This document shows, piece by piece, positions 6,955 through 15,377 of a stretch of 64,000 nucleotides of DNA (the first letter of the stretch is position 1; the number at the start of each line of letters is the position of its first letter). Where the stretch lies: positions 124,001 through 188,000 of the forward strand of contig JBGAKR010000005.1 of the NCBI GenBank assembly GCA_044224315.1, given 5' to 3'. The notes beneath the pieces were generated by a model. The model saw only the letters and a list, made by a program, of their open reading frames with translations. It ran no database searches and had not been told where the DNA came from. The translations under genes were made by a program, and so were the position numbers. Source of the stretch: JAGXTF01 sp044224315. GTDB lineage: Bacteria; Bacteroidota; Bacteroidia; NS11-12g; UBA955.

Positions 6955-9911
6955 GTACAGATACATCAGAAAAAGGTTTAGAAACCATCATTGAAAAGCA
7001 CTTGGTAGAAGTGTGCGGCTATCGCCAAAGCTACAGTGCCGACTATGACAGAGACCTTTGCATTAATAAAAGATTGTTGTTTGAGTTCATCAAACAAACG
7101 CAGCCTGCTGCTTATGATACCATTGTAAAACGGGGAGAAGAAAAATTTATTAAAAGGCTTGCCGAGCAAATAAAAAGCAAAGGCGTTATTGAATTGCTCC
7201 GCAAAGGCATAAAAGATTTAGACCTTCAAATTAACCTGTACTACAAAAACCCTGCATCGGAACTTAACCAAAAGGCACAAGAGAATTACCAGGCAAATAT
7301 CTTTTCAGTTACCAGACAGTTGTATTATAGTTTATCCAACAGCAATTCATTAGACACTGTTTTATTCATCAATGGATTACCCATTATTACCTTTGAGCTT
7401 AAAAACGAGTGGACAGGGCAAACCGTAAAGAATGCCATTCGCCAATACCAGCAGGACAGAGACCCGAAAGAGCCATTGTTTACCTTTGGCAGATGTATGG
7501 TACACTTTGCTGTAGATAGCAATTTGGTGTTTATGTCAAGTGAGTTGAAAGGGAATAATACCTTTTTCCTTCCTTTCAATAAAGGAGTAAATAATGGAGC
7601 CGGAAATCCTTTAAACCCTAACGGATTAAAAACTGATTATCTATGGAAAGAAACGCTGACCAAAGAAAGCCTGAGTAACATTATAGAAAACTATGCCCAG
7701 ATTGTTGAAGAAACAGATGACGACACTGGCAAAATTAAGCGTAAATTAATTTTTCCTCGTTACCATCAGCTAAGAGTGGTAAAGAAACTGTTAGACAATG
7801 CAAAGGAAAATGGTGTTGGGCAAAAATACCTCATTCAACATTCAGCTGGTTCAGGCAAATCAAATTCTATAACATGGCTTGCACACCAATTAGTAAGTTT
7901 GCACAATACAGCCAACACCGAGACAGTTTTTGATAGTGTGATTGTAGTGACAGACCGAAAAGTTTTGGATAAACAAATTAGGGACAATATTAGGCAATTT
8001 GCACAGGTAAACAAAGTAGTGGAGGCAATTGAAAAAGGCAGCAAGCAATTAAAAGAAGCTCTAGAGGATGGCAAAAAAATAATTGTCACCACTGTGCAGA
8101 AGTTCCCTTTCATCATTGATGAAATAGGTACATTGAAAGCAAAGAAATTCGCTATTATTATTGACGAGGCACACAGCAGCCAAAGCGGTGAAACTGCAGG
8201 CAAAATGAACTGGGTACTTGCAGAAAAACAAGCCCCTTATGGTGATGAAGACTTTATATCTGACTTTGAAGAAGAATACTCAGAAGATATTATTAATAGA
8301 GTAATTGAACAAAGTAAAATGCTAAAAAATGGAAGTTATTTTGCTTTTACAGCTACACCAAAGAACAAGACTTTAGAAACGTTTGGTACAAAAACACCTG
8401 ATGGGAAATTTGTTGCCTTTGATGCTTACACCATGAAGCAAGCCATTGAAGAAGAATTTATTTTGGATGTTCTGAAAAACTATACTACTTATCAATCTTA
8501 CTATAAACTAAACAAAGCGGTAGAAGACAATCCTGAATTTGAAACACACCAAGCGAATAAAAAGCTGAGGGCTTATGTAGAAAGTCATCCATTCTCTATC
8601 ATGGAGAAATCTAAAGTGATGATAGACCATTTTCATTCAGAGGTGGCTAAGCAAATAAACAGGCAGGCTAAAGCAATGGTGGTTTGTAAAAGCATCAACA
8701 ATGCTATTAAATATTACGATGCCTTTAAAACATACCTGAAAGAAATTAACTCCCCATACAAAGCCATTATAGCTTTTAGCGGTAGCAGGCAAATTGACGG
8801 AGTAGATACTGACGAAGCAAAACTGAATGGCTTTCCAAGCAATGATATACCAAAGGAGTTCAAAAAGAAGGAATACAGGTTTTTAATTGTTGCCAATAAA
8901 TTTCAAACTGGTTTTGACCAACCCTTACTGCACACAATGTATGTAGACAAGAAACTAAGAGATGTGCAGGCAGTGCAAACATTATCAAGGTTAAACAGGG
9001 CATATAAACCTTACAAGGAAGATACTTTCGTTTTAGATTTCTTCAATAGCACTGACGAAATAAAAGAAGCCTTTGAACCTTTCTATACAACGACTATACT
9101 TAGTGAGGAAACCGATGCAAACAAGCTGAATGACTTGCAGGATGTATTGGACAACGCACAAGTTTACACAGTTGAGGATGTTCACAATTTCACTAATCTC
9201 TATTTCAATAATGCAGACAGGCAGGAGCTTGACCCGATTATTGATGCTTGTGTTGTTAATTTCAAAACTGAGTTAAATGAAGATGCTCAAATAGACTTCT
9301 TTGTAAAGGCTAAATCCTTTTACCGTACCTACGCTTTTCTTTCTAAAATCCTTTCCTTCAAAAATGCTTATTGGGAACGCCTTTACTGGTTCTTAAAATT
9401 CCTAATGCCCAAAATTAAACTAAAAGAAAATGAAGATTTGGCAAAAGGCATAATTGAAGCCATTGATTTAGATAGCTACCGATTGACCAGAACAACAACA
9501 GATAATATCGGCTTAAAAGGTGGAGTAGAAATTGACCCAACACCACCAATTATGAAAGGCAAGAAGGGCGAAAATGAATTTAATGAACTTGAAGCAATTA
9601 TTAACGATTTCAATACACGTTTTGGCATTGACAATTGGACAGATGATGATAAGATTAAAAAATTCCTCTTTGAACAACTGCCAGCCGACTTTGTGAAAGA
9701 CCAGGCAACTGTAAATTCTGTCAACAATTCCGACAAGCAGAATGCAAAAATCACTTCTGATAAGAAGGTGGAAGATTTAATGCAGGATGTAATTTTTACC
9801 TATACCGATTTATACAAGAAGTTTACTGATGATGCTGATTTCAAGCGGCAATATTTGGATTTTGTATTTGATAAAATCTGGAAAAACCAAGATAATAGGA
9901 CTAATAAATAG
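6951..9911 (+). CDS. hsdR: Type I restriction-modification system, endonuclease/translocase subunit HsdR
   Basis: HsdR is the motor and nuclease of the type I complex: it translocates DNA with ATP and cuts at a distance from unmethylated sites. The 986-residue protein has an N-terminal PD-ExK nuclease region, with FINGLPI followed by E149-L-K151 in TFELKNEWTG. An SF2 helicase core follows, with Walker A HSAGSGKS (297-304), DEAH at about 405-408 followed by SSQSGE, FAFTATP (motif III) and QTLSRLNR (motif VI). A long helical C-terminus contacts the methyltransferase. It overlaps the preceding unknown gene by four bases. It is the last gene of the operon, and no clear intrinsic terminator is visible in the AT-rich 150 bp downstream. 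All motifs look intact. Confidence 0.95.
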   Translation: MSTDTSEKGLETIIEKHLVEVCGYRQSYSADYDRDLCINKRLLFEFIKQTQPAAYDTIVKRGEEKFIKRLAEQIKSKGVIELLRKGIKDLDLQINLYYKNPASELNQKAQENYQANIFSVTRQLYYSLSNSNSLDTVLFINGLPIITFELKNEWTGQTVKNAIRQYQQDRDPKEPLFTFGRCMVHFAVDSNLVFMSSELKGNNTFFLPFNKGVNNGAGNPLNPNGLKTDYLWKETLTKESLSNIIENYAQIVEETDDDTGKIKRKLIFPRYHQLRVVKKLLDNAKENGVGQKYLIQHSAGSGKSNSITWLAHQLVSLHNTANTETVFDSVIVVTDRKVLDKQIRDNIRQFAQVNKVVEAIEKGSKQLKEALEDGKKIIVTTVQKFPFIIDEIGTLKAKKFAIIIDEAHSSQSGETAGKMNWVLAEKQAPYGDEDFISDFEEEYSEDIINRVIEQSKMLKNGSYFAFTATPKNKTLETFGTKTPDGKFVAFDAYTMKQAIEEEFILDVLKNYTTYQSYYKLNKAVEDNPEFETHQANKKLRAYVESHPFSIMEKSKVMIDHFHSEVAKQINRQAKAMVVCKSINNAIKYYDAFKTYLKEINSPYKAIIAFSGSRQIDGVDTDEAKLNGFPSNDIPKEFKKKEYRFLIVANKFQTGFDQPLLHTMYVDKKLRDVQAVQTLSRLNRAYKPYKEDTFVLDFFNSTDEIKEAFEPFYTTTILSEETDANKLNDLQDVLDNAQVYTVEDVHNFTNLYFNNADRQELDPIIDACVVNFKTELNEDAQIDFFVKAKSFYRTYAFLSKILSFKNAYWERLYWFLKFLMPKIKLKENEDLAKGIIEAIDLDSYRLTRTTTDNIGLKGGVEIDPTPPIMKGKKGENEFNELEAIINDFNTRFGIDNWTDDDKIKKFLFEQLPADFVKDQATVNSVNNSDKQNAKITSDKKVEDLMQDVIFTYTDLYKKFTDDADFKRQYLDFVFDKIWKNQDNRTNK

Positions 9912-10063
9912 ATTAATAAAAGACAAAATATATTTCACATATTCAATTTTAAACAATTATTCTAAATTATAATATTCTGACAAATTCTATAAAACTCCAG
10001 ATACAATTTTCATATTAATATCATCCATTAATCCTTTCCCTCTCCCCTATCTTCGAACCCACC

Positions 10064-10663
10064 ATGAAAACCCACCTTTCCATTGCATTCTGTTTTTTGT
10101 TTATCCTGTTTTCGCCTTTTATGACATTTACCCGGGAGGTAGAGGGATTGGGAATGACATCGGTTATTGGGCTTCGGGTGCCATTGGAATGGATGTTGGC
10201 GTTTTACATAGTGGCTTTGGGGGTGTTTACCATTGTCATGGGGCTGAGTTTTAGCAGGAGATTTACCCAAGGAAGCACACTGCGTATACGCAAATACAAT
10301 CTTTGGCCAGATGCAAAACGCATAGGGCCCTGGGTGGTGGTGTCACTGGCGCTGCATGCATTTAGCGGGGGTATTGTGTACTATGGTTTTACCTTGCTGT
10401 TTTTTTCATTTTACAGTCTTTTTAAAGCCGCATTTATTGCCATTGCAAAACCCCAGTATTTGTGCCTTGATGAAGGTATATTGCTGCAAAATACAGGATT
10501 GGGAAGAAACAAACGCAAGCTGGCGGAAATGCAGGAAATAGTGAAAACCGGCGATACTGTGACCCTCAAATTTGAGGACAATCTGGATACGCTGGTGCTG
10601 GATAGAAAACAATTTAATCCGGACGCACTCAATCTCTGGTTGCAAGGATTTCCTCCAAATTAA
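10064..10663 (+). CDS. Small integral membrane protein of unknown function
   Basis: The 199-residue product has four likely membrane segments: near residues 5-22 (a span or signal anchor), 43-65 (WMLAFYIVALGVFTIVMGL), 92-108 and 112-130. A soluble C-terminus of about 65 residues with a short beta-rich PH-like look follows (LAEMQEIVKTGDTVTLKFED). No family is recognised. The gene stands alone between the hsd operon and a strong bidirectional terminator shared with the converging surface-protein gene. The ATG at 10064 is preceded by a C-rich stretch rather than a ribosome binding site, as usual in this window. Confidence 0.75.
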   Translation: MKTHLSIAFCFLFILFSPFMTFTREVEGLGMTSVIGLRVPLEWMLAFYIVALGVFTIVMGLSFSRRFTQGSTLRIRKYNLWPDAKRIGPWVVVSLALHAFSGGIVYYGFTLLFFSFYSLFKAAFIAIAKPQYLCLDEGILLQNTGLGRNKRKLAEMQEIVKTGDTVTLKFEDNLDTLVLDRKQFNPDALNLWLQGFPPN

Positions 10664-10673
10664 TTTATAATAC

Positions 10674-10709
10674 AAAAAAAAATCCCCGGCCAGGCCGGGG
10701 ATTTTTTTT
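10674..10709. terminator. Bidirectional intrinsic terminator
   Basis: A perfect GC-rich palindrome (CCCCGG with CCGGGG around a central CCAGG) is flanked by A7-9 on the left and T8 on the right. It can end transcription of the membrane-protein gene on + and of the converging T9SS cargo gene on -. Confidence 0.9.
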
Positions 10710-10782
10710 ACAAATAACCCAACAATATACTACTATTTTCTGTTCTGGGGATATGTGATTAAAACTGCTTCTGCCTTTGGAC

Positions 10783-12174
10783 TTATTTCACTATACATAC
10801 CCTGCTTTGGTATAAGCGCTGGTCGGCAACTACACTGAGGCTGTAGATACCTGCGGCCAGGTTCAGGTTGCCAATTGAGAAAGAAAGGGCATTGCCATTA
10901 ACCTGAGGCTGTATACTATAGCTGCGGCCCTGCATATCAGTAAGGGTGGCTTGCAAAGTGCCTTGGGGAAGCAGCGGAAGTGTGGTATAAAACTCAGTAT
11001 TGGCAGGGTTTGGGTACACCGATAAAGGCTGAACGGTTGGCACAGTTTTAACTGCCAATATAGTTTTGGGCAGGTATGAATAATAATGACGCGTATTTAA
11101 TCTCCAGCTTCCATCGGCGGTAACATAGGCATAATAATTTGCCGTAGTATAATATCCCTGTGCATTAAATTCATATTGAAATTTATTGCTGGGTTTCCAA
11201 CTGCCATTCGTCCAGTTACTCACAACATTGGTAACGATCCGGTTTTTGGCATCCAGGGTATATTGTCCATATGAATTATTTTCCCAGCTATTGGAAACTG
11301 TATTCCATTTTTCGGTGATGGACATTACCACACCGTGGGTGCTATTATACACTTTTGAATCGCGGGTAGTGCCTACCCAAACAGATTTTGCAGGATCCCA
11401 GGTATATTGGGTTTTGTAGGTAAGGTTAGAATCGGCATCATAAAAATACTCTGATTTTGATTGCAATCTCCATGCATTTATGTTCCAGTATTCCAGAGTT
11501 GTACTCAGCAACTTCAGATAAGAATTGTATGTATATTTATAGCGATTTGTATTTAACCACTGACCGGTTGCAGTGTCCCATTTATAGGCTTGCGAAACCG
11601 AAGGCAGGTTATTGCTATTGTACACAAGATCAGATCGGGTAGGTGGCAAATACACCTTTTTTGTTTCGTCGTAATACTGTTGCATAGTGCCAACCTGAAA
11701 ACCTTTTGTATTGTAATAATACTCGATAAAGCTATACTCTACCCATCCGGCAGAAGCCACATTCCAATGATATTCTATGCGCTTTACTTTCTTGCCATCG
11801 GAGTTATAAACATACTCCAATCTATATCGCATATAGGATTGAGCAGGGTCGTAAACAGAATCGACATCCAAAATTAAACTATCTTTTTGGTCATACAAAT
11901 TATAGCTTAATTTATAAATTTTAAATGTTTTTGTAAGGGTATCAAAGCTGTATTTCATCTGTCTGAATTCTTTACCGGTAGATGTGTATTCAATCTTTAA
12001 GGAATCGTAGGTGTAAGGGTTTCCGGTTTTAGGATAAAAGTCAGAATGTGAACCCAGGTAAAGCAAAGATCCGTCGCCATATTGCGTTTGTCCATGGGCA
12101 GCAAGGGTAAAACAAAAAGTCAGTATGAGCATGACTTTGTAAATGTTTTTGTTGAATAGGAATTTATTTTTCAT
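10783..12174 (-). CDS. Secreted repeat protein with T9SS type A sorting domain
   Basis: The 463-residue product has a signal peptide (ILTFCFTLAAHGQ) and ends in a T9SS type A sorting domain (LSVYPNPANTEF... followed by GIYSLSVV...SRVCIVK). It should therefore be exported through the type IX system and anchored at or released from the cell surface. The middle is a run of about eight degenerate repeats of roughly 40 residues, rich in Tyr and Trp, with the pattern YxYNsxG then YxWdxxxxxW; examples are EYVYNSDGK, YKYTYNSYLK and EYFYDADSN. These resemble extended beta-solenoid or YD-like repeats. A -7 promoter box lies at 12198-12205 and a 20-bp repeat array just upstream. The divergent AraC gene is a plausible regulator. 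Confidence 0.9.
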   Translation of the reverse strand: MKNKFLFNKNIYKVMLILTFCFTLAAHGQTQYGDGSLLYLGSHSDFYPKTGNPYTYDSLKIEYTSTGKEFRQMKYSFDTLTKTFKIYKLSYNLYDQKDSLILDVDSVYDPAQSYMRYRLEYVYNSDGKKVKRIEYHWNVASAGWVEYSFIEYYYNTKGFQVGTMQQYYDETKKVYLPPTRSDLVYNSNNLPSVSQAYKWDTATGQWLNTNRYKYTYNSYLKLLSTTLEYWNINAWRLQSKSEYFYDADSNLTYKTQYTWDPAKSVWVGTTRDSKVYNSTHGVVMSITEKWNTVSNSWENNSYGQYTLDAKNRIVTNVVSNWTNGSWKPSNKFQYEFNAQGYYTTANYYAYVTADGSWRLNTRHYYSYLPKTILAVKTVPTVQPLSVYPNPANTEFYTTLPLLPQGTLQATLTDMQGRSYSIQPQVNGNALSFSIGNLNLAAGIYSLSVVADQRLYQSRVCIVK

Positions 12175-12197
12175 TGTTTTGTTGTCTTTTTCGAATG

Positions 12198-12205
12198 CAA
12201 AACTA
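12198..12205 (-). promoter_or_regulatory. -7 promoter element of the T9SS cargo gene
   Basis: On the minus strand the sequence reads TAGTTTTG, matching TAnnTTTG, 23 nt upstream of the start codon. The 20-bp direct repeats at 12233-12286 begin 27 bp upstream of it, where an activator would bind. Confidence 0.5.
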
Positions 12206-12232
12206 GGATTGAACGGAAGCCTGCTTTTTTAA

Positions 12233-12286
12233 TATGATTGGATAGCAGATTTTATGATTGATTGACAGATTTTGTGATTGAATGGG
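12233..12286. repeat. 20-bp direct repeats, probable regulator binding array
   Basis: Two full copies, TATGATTGGATAGCAGATTT (12233-12252) and TATGATTGATTGACAGATTT (12253-12272), are followed by a partial third, TGTGATTGAATGG. The period of 20 bp is close to two helical turns, so the sites face the same side of DNA. They lie between the divergent T9SS cargo and AraC genes. Confidence 0.75.
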
Positions 12287-12379
12287 GTAAACCCCTGTCC
12301 CTCATAGCCGACAAATTGAGGAGTAGCTTTAAAGCGGGATCGTAAGACTTTATAAGGGGCCAAAATCAATCAAACTTTG

Positions 12380-12387
12380 TATTTTTG
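12380..12387 (+). promoter_or_regulatory. -7 promoter element of the AraC-type gene
   Basis: TATTTTTG matches TAnnTTTG and lies 25 nt before the ATG at 12413. Because transcription should start just downstream, a TTG codon at 12377 upstream of this box cannot be the start. Confidence 0.5.
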
Positions 12388-12412
12388 CCCATACAGAAGC
12401 CGGGCCTGCCGC

Positions 12413-13348
12413 ATGTCGCAGAAAATAAAAACATACAATGTAGAGGACTTTCGCAATAAATTTATGCTATCAGCAGTGGAAGTGGATGCCCTGTTGATGC
12501 CCCAATACGGGAAGTTTTTTATTACACGGGTGCAAGATATGCTTCAACTTATTTCACTTCCTGTTCCTCCCTCCCGCTCTACCAATCATTCTTTTATTTT
12601 TCTAACTGCAGGCGAAGCCATTATGAGCATAGGCAATGAAAAATACAACATACACAAAAATCAGGGATTATGGGTATCGGCCGGGCAGGTTTTTTCATTC
12701 TCCAATCTAGATCGCAATGAAGGATTTATCTGTAATTTCAACGACGATTTTTTGGTAGGCCGACTGGGGTATTCTGATTTTTTAAAAAATTTCGAATTCC
12801 TGAATATCTGGTCCAACCCATGTTTGCAACCCGGCAAAAAAGAGGCACAAAGTTTATTGCTGCTCTTGAAAAGAATGCTCGAAATCTATAGCGATTCAGG
12901 GTTAAAAGAGAATCTAATATTGCAAGCATATACGGTTACCCTGCTAAGTGAAATACAGGGCATTTATAGCCAATTAAATACCGCCGGACAGTCAACATCA
13001 TCCCATTTGGCTGCACAGTTTAAGTCTCTGGTTTATCACCAAATAAAGAAACATCACTTTGTAACGGACTATGCCAATTTATTGCACGTTACACCCAATC
13101 ATTTAAACAAAGTAGTAAAAGCGGCGACGGGCAAATCTCCATCGAAATGGATTGATGAAACGCTAATTCTTGAGGCAAAAGTACTATTATACCAAACCCA
13201 ATATAGTATCGGCGAAATATGCACAGAACTGGGCATTGAAGATCCGGCCTATTTCAGTAGGTTTTTTAAAAAATACGAAAAAGTAAGTCCGGCTGAATTT
13301 CGAAAATTGATTGAAAAGTCCAAAAACCAGCCTGATAATTCCAAATAG
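12413..13348 (+). CDS. AraC-family transcriptional regulator
   Basis: The 311-residue protein has an N-terminal cupin-like sensor region (FIFLTAGEAIMSIGNEKYNI) and a C-terminal AraC double helix-turn-helix. The DNA-binding part shows LHVTPNHLNKVVKAATGKSP, then IGEICTELGIEDPAYFSRFFKK and SPAEFRK, the standard AraC signature in the last 100 residues. I chose the ATG at 12413 (MSQKIK) over an upstream TTG because the -7 box overlaps the latter. The gene diverges from a T9SS surface-protein gene, and three 20-bp repeats lie between them. It probably controls that gene, itself, or the membrane genes that follow; the ligand is unknown. Confidence 0.9.
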   Translation: MSQKIKTYNVEDFRNKFMLSAVEVDALLMPQYGKFFITRVQDMLQLISLPVPPSRSTNHSFIFLTAGEAIMSIGNEKYNIHKNQGLWVSAGQVFSFSNLDRNEGFICNFNDDFLVGRLGYSDFLKNFEFLNIWSNPCLQPGKKEAQSLLLLLKRMLEIYSDSGLKENLILQAYTVTLLSEIQGIYSQLNTAGQSTSSHLAAQFKSLVYHQIKKHHFVTDYANLLHVTPNHLNKVVKAATGKSPSKWIDETLILEAKVLLYQTQYSIGEICTELGIEDPAYFSRFFKKYEKVSPAEFRKLIEKSKNQPDNSK

Positions 13349-13389
13349 AAACGGGTTTGGCCATTCAATTTTGCATGTAAAAAAACAAC

Positions 13390-13818
13390 ATGCATACCCA
13401 TACCACACCCGAATTTACTCCATTGAACAGCGCCACAGCCATAGGTATTGCCTTTATTTATATTGTGCTTACCTCATTCATCCGGGAGCCAAACCGACAA
13501 AAATTCAGTGCCCTTTTAATTGCAGGTGCAGGAGCTGTTTATTGGAGTGGCGGCCTGGGAATTTGGGAATTTATTTTTGGGGGACTCATGTTATGGATTG
13601 CAATGAGGGGTTTAAACAACTACACATACATTGGAATCGGCTGGTTGTTGCATACCGGGTGGGATATTCTGCATCATTTTTACGGCAGCCCAATTGTGTA
13701 TCTTGAAGCATCCTCGTCGGCAGGTTGCGCTGTTTGTGATCCGTTTATTGCGCTGTGGTATTTTTGGGGTGCACCAAATGTATTAAGTTTGTTACGTAAA
13801 AAAACAGAACTTCAATAA
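13390..13818 (+). CDS. DUF6010-family membrane protein
   Basis: The 142-residue polytopic protein matches the DUF6010 pattern as I recall it: GWLLHTGWDILHHFYGSPI followed by AVCDPFIALWYFWGAP. There are about four hydrophobic spans. Function is unknown for the family. It starts 41 bp after the AraC regulator and its stop is one base from the next membrane-protein gene, so these three may be one transcript. An inverted repeat (TGCATGT at 13372-13378, ACATGCA at 13388-13394) spans the start codon and could be regulatory. Confidence 0.8.
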   Translation: MHTHTTPEFTPLNSATAIGIAFIYIVLTSFIREPNRQKFSALLIAGAGAVYWSGGLGIWEFIFGGLMLWIAMRGLNNYTYIGIGWLLHTGWDILHHFYGSPIVYLEASSSAGCAVCDPFIALWYFWGAPNVLSLLRKKTELQ

Positions 13819-13819
13819 T

Positions 13820-14290
13820 ATGTACAGCCTTATATTAAGCCTACATTCAACCACACGTTGGTTGGTTTTGATTGCATTGTTGTATGCTGTTTTTAACGCT
13901 TTCAGGGGTTTAATTTCGCACAAACTTTTTACTTCAACAGACAATCGCATTCGCCACTGGACCGCTACCCTGGCACATATTCAGTTGGTGTTTGGATTCA
14001 TATTATATTTTATCAGTCCGATTATTGATTATTTTTTGAATCATTTTAAAGATGCGGTTCACATCCGAGAAATCCGTTTTTTTGGTATGGAACACAGCTT
14101 GATGATGCTCATTGCGGTGCTGATTATAACGATAGGCTCTATCAAAGCAAAGCGCAAAAAAACCGATCGCGAAAAATTTAAAACCCTTGCAATTTGGTAT
14201 ACAGTTGCATTGATTATTATTTTAGCCAACATTCCATGGCCTTTTTCACCTCTTACGCATAGGCCCTACTGGAGAGGATTTGGAAATTAG
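13820..14290 (+). CDS. Four-helix membrane protein, cytochrome b-like
   Basis: The 156-residue protein has four hydrophobic segments, near residues 14-30, 50-68, 88-108 and 122-142. Histidines occur in or near them: LHSTTRW near the N-terminus, HWTATLAHIQ, and MEHSLMM. This layout resembles small Bacteroidota proteins annotated as cytochrome B, and the paired histidines could ligate haem, but this is not proven. It follows the DUF6010 gene by one base and overlaps by four bases the end of a converging small gene on the other strand. Confidence 0.7.
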   Translation: MYSLILSLHSTTRWLVLIALLYAVFNAFRGLISHKLFTSTDNRIRHWTATLAHIQLVFGFILYFISPIIDYFLNHFKDAVHIREIRFFGMEHSLMMLIAVLIITIGSIKAKRKKTDREKFKTLAIWYTVALIIILANIPWPFSPLTHRPYWRGFGN

Positions 14291-14511
14291 GTGCTTCCAA
14301 AATACTGTTGTAAATCCAAATCCGATATTTTAACTATTTTATTTTTTTTTTTGTAAAAAAACAAGTTCTCAACCAGCTCAAACAACAAGGCCCATAAGCA
14401 CAAAAGGGGCGCCAAAACTACGAGTAAAAGTAAAGAAATAACAATATAAAACCAACCTACATTTTCAGTTTGAGACACCAAAACTTTCTCTTTTTCAATC
14501 CTGTTTTCCAT
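14287..14511 (-). CDS. Small single-span membrane protein
   Basis: The 74-residue product has one long hydrophobic segment (FYIVISLLLLVVLAPLLCLWALLF, about residues 21-44) between a charged N-terminus and a lysine-rich tail (FFYKKKNKIVKI). No family is recognised. Its last four bases overlap the end of the converging cytochrome-b-like gene, a tail-to-tail arrangement. No convincing promoter was seen upstream, so reality as a gene is likely but not certain. Confidence 0.5.
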   Translation of the reverse strand: MENRIEKEKVLVSQTENVGWFYIVISLLLLVVLAPLLCLWALLFELVENLFFYKKKNKIVKISDLDLQQYFGST

Positions 14512-14630
14512 AATTTTCTCATATTAGTTCTAGTTGGGTTATCTGTCATAGATATGACAAACATTTTAGTTAAAGTTGCATCCGAAAGAATAAAAATGAT
14601 AAAAACCTGACTGAAATGGACAGCGTTTTT

Positions 14631-14860
14631 TTAATGTTTAATGGAATAGTGAATGGTAGAATAGGTAAATAGGTTAATCTTGGTTGCACTTGGCAGCGAA
14701 CCGAGATAGATGCCGAGAGGTTACCACTAAGAAACTAAGGCACTGAGTTGGTTTAGAACGCAGATAAAACTTTTGCGAAAGATTTCAGGGCACTAAGGGA
14801 ATTCCTGCGGAATTGTGACTGGCTGTTCATACTGTCAACTGTAAACTGTAAACTAAACTA
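14631..14860. repeat. Composite intergenic repeat, copy A
   Basis: This gene-free stretch shares ordered blocks with 15378-15625: TTTAATG runs at the left, TTACCACT(A/G)AGA at 14721, CACTAAGGGAATTCCTGCGG at 14791-14810, CTGGCTGTT, and CTGTCAACTGTA near the right end. The order of blocks is conserved although the DNA between them differs. Confidence 0.75.
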
Positions 14861-14861
14861 C

Positions 14862-14869
14862 TAACTTTG
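14862..14869 (+). promoter_or_regulatory. -7 promoter element 4 nt before a start codon
   Basis: TAACTTTG matches TAnnTTTG and ends only 4 nt before the ATG at 14874. Transcription would start at or next to the ATG, predicting a leaderless mRNA. Confidence 0.5.
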
Positions 14870-14873
14870 CCTC

Positions 14874-15377
14874 ATGTTTTGCCAAACCACCCTTCACACA
14901 ATTTTTAACTGCAGTTTGGAACGTGCATTTAAAACACCCATGCTGTGCGATGTAACCAAAGTGCATACAGGTTATGGATTAATGCCAAAAATTGTAAGTA
15001 TTAGTGACGGTGAAAACTGGGGGCAAATTGGATCTACCAAAAAAGTATATGCTGCAAAATCGCTTACCCAGAAGGGCGGCTATGCGTCGATGGACAAAGT
15101 TCTGGATCGCATAGAAAATAAATATTGGAAAATAGAAGTCAGCGATTTTCAGGCCTGGATGTTGGGCTTTTATAAATTTACCGGTGAATGGAAAACCACC
15201 GAAATTAAACCCAATGAAATTGCGATAGACTATACTTACACTATGCATTCGAAAGGGATATTTTGGTATCCGTTTAATTGGCTTTTTACTAAATTATTTT
15301 GGCGCAGATATATGAAACAAGTGTTGGAAAATGTAAGGCAATTGGCCTATAATAAAGAACCGTATCTGAATGATTAA
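14874..15377 (+). CDS. SRPBCC-like (START/polyketide cyclase fold) protein
   Basis: The 167-residue soluble protein has the general look of the SRPBCC ligand-binding fold: an N-terminal strand beginning TTLHTIFNCSLERAFKTPM, alternating strands, paired substitutions of the form ENKYWKIEVSDF and TGEWKTTEIKPNEIAIDYTYTM, and a long C-terminal helix (RRYMKQVLENVRQLAY). Such proteins bind hydrophobic ligands; no specific substrate can be named. The gene is monocistronic and lies between two copies of the composite intergenic repeat. The promoter box ends four bases before the ATG. Confidence 0.7.
   Translation: MFCQTTLHTIFNCSLERAFKTPMLCDVTKVHTGYGLMPKIVSISDGENWGQIGSTKKVYAAKSLTQKGGYASMDKVLDRIENKYWKIEVSDFQAWMLGFYKFTGEWKTTEIKPNEIAIDYTYTMHSKGIFWYPFNWLFTKLFWRRYMKQVLENVRQLAYNKEPYLND

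Noticed and set aside
1..10063. Integrase, attachment site or tRNA marking the defence island border
   Set aside because: No integrase, transposase or tRNA is visible on the right border, and the left border is outside the window.
13311..13706. 131-codon frame overlapping the AraC-type and DUF6010 genes
   Set aside because: It is out of frame with two well supported genes and shows no recognisable domain.
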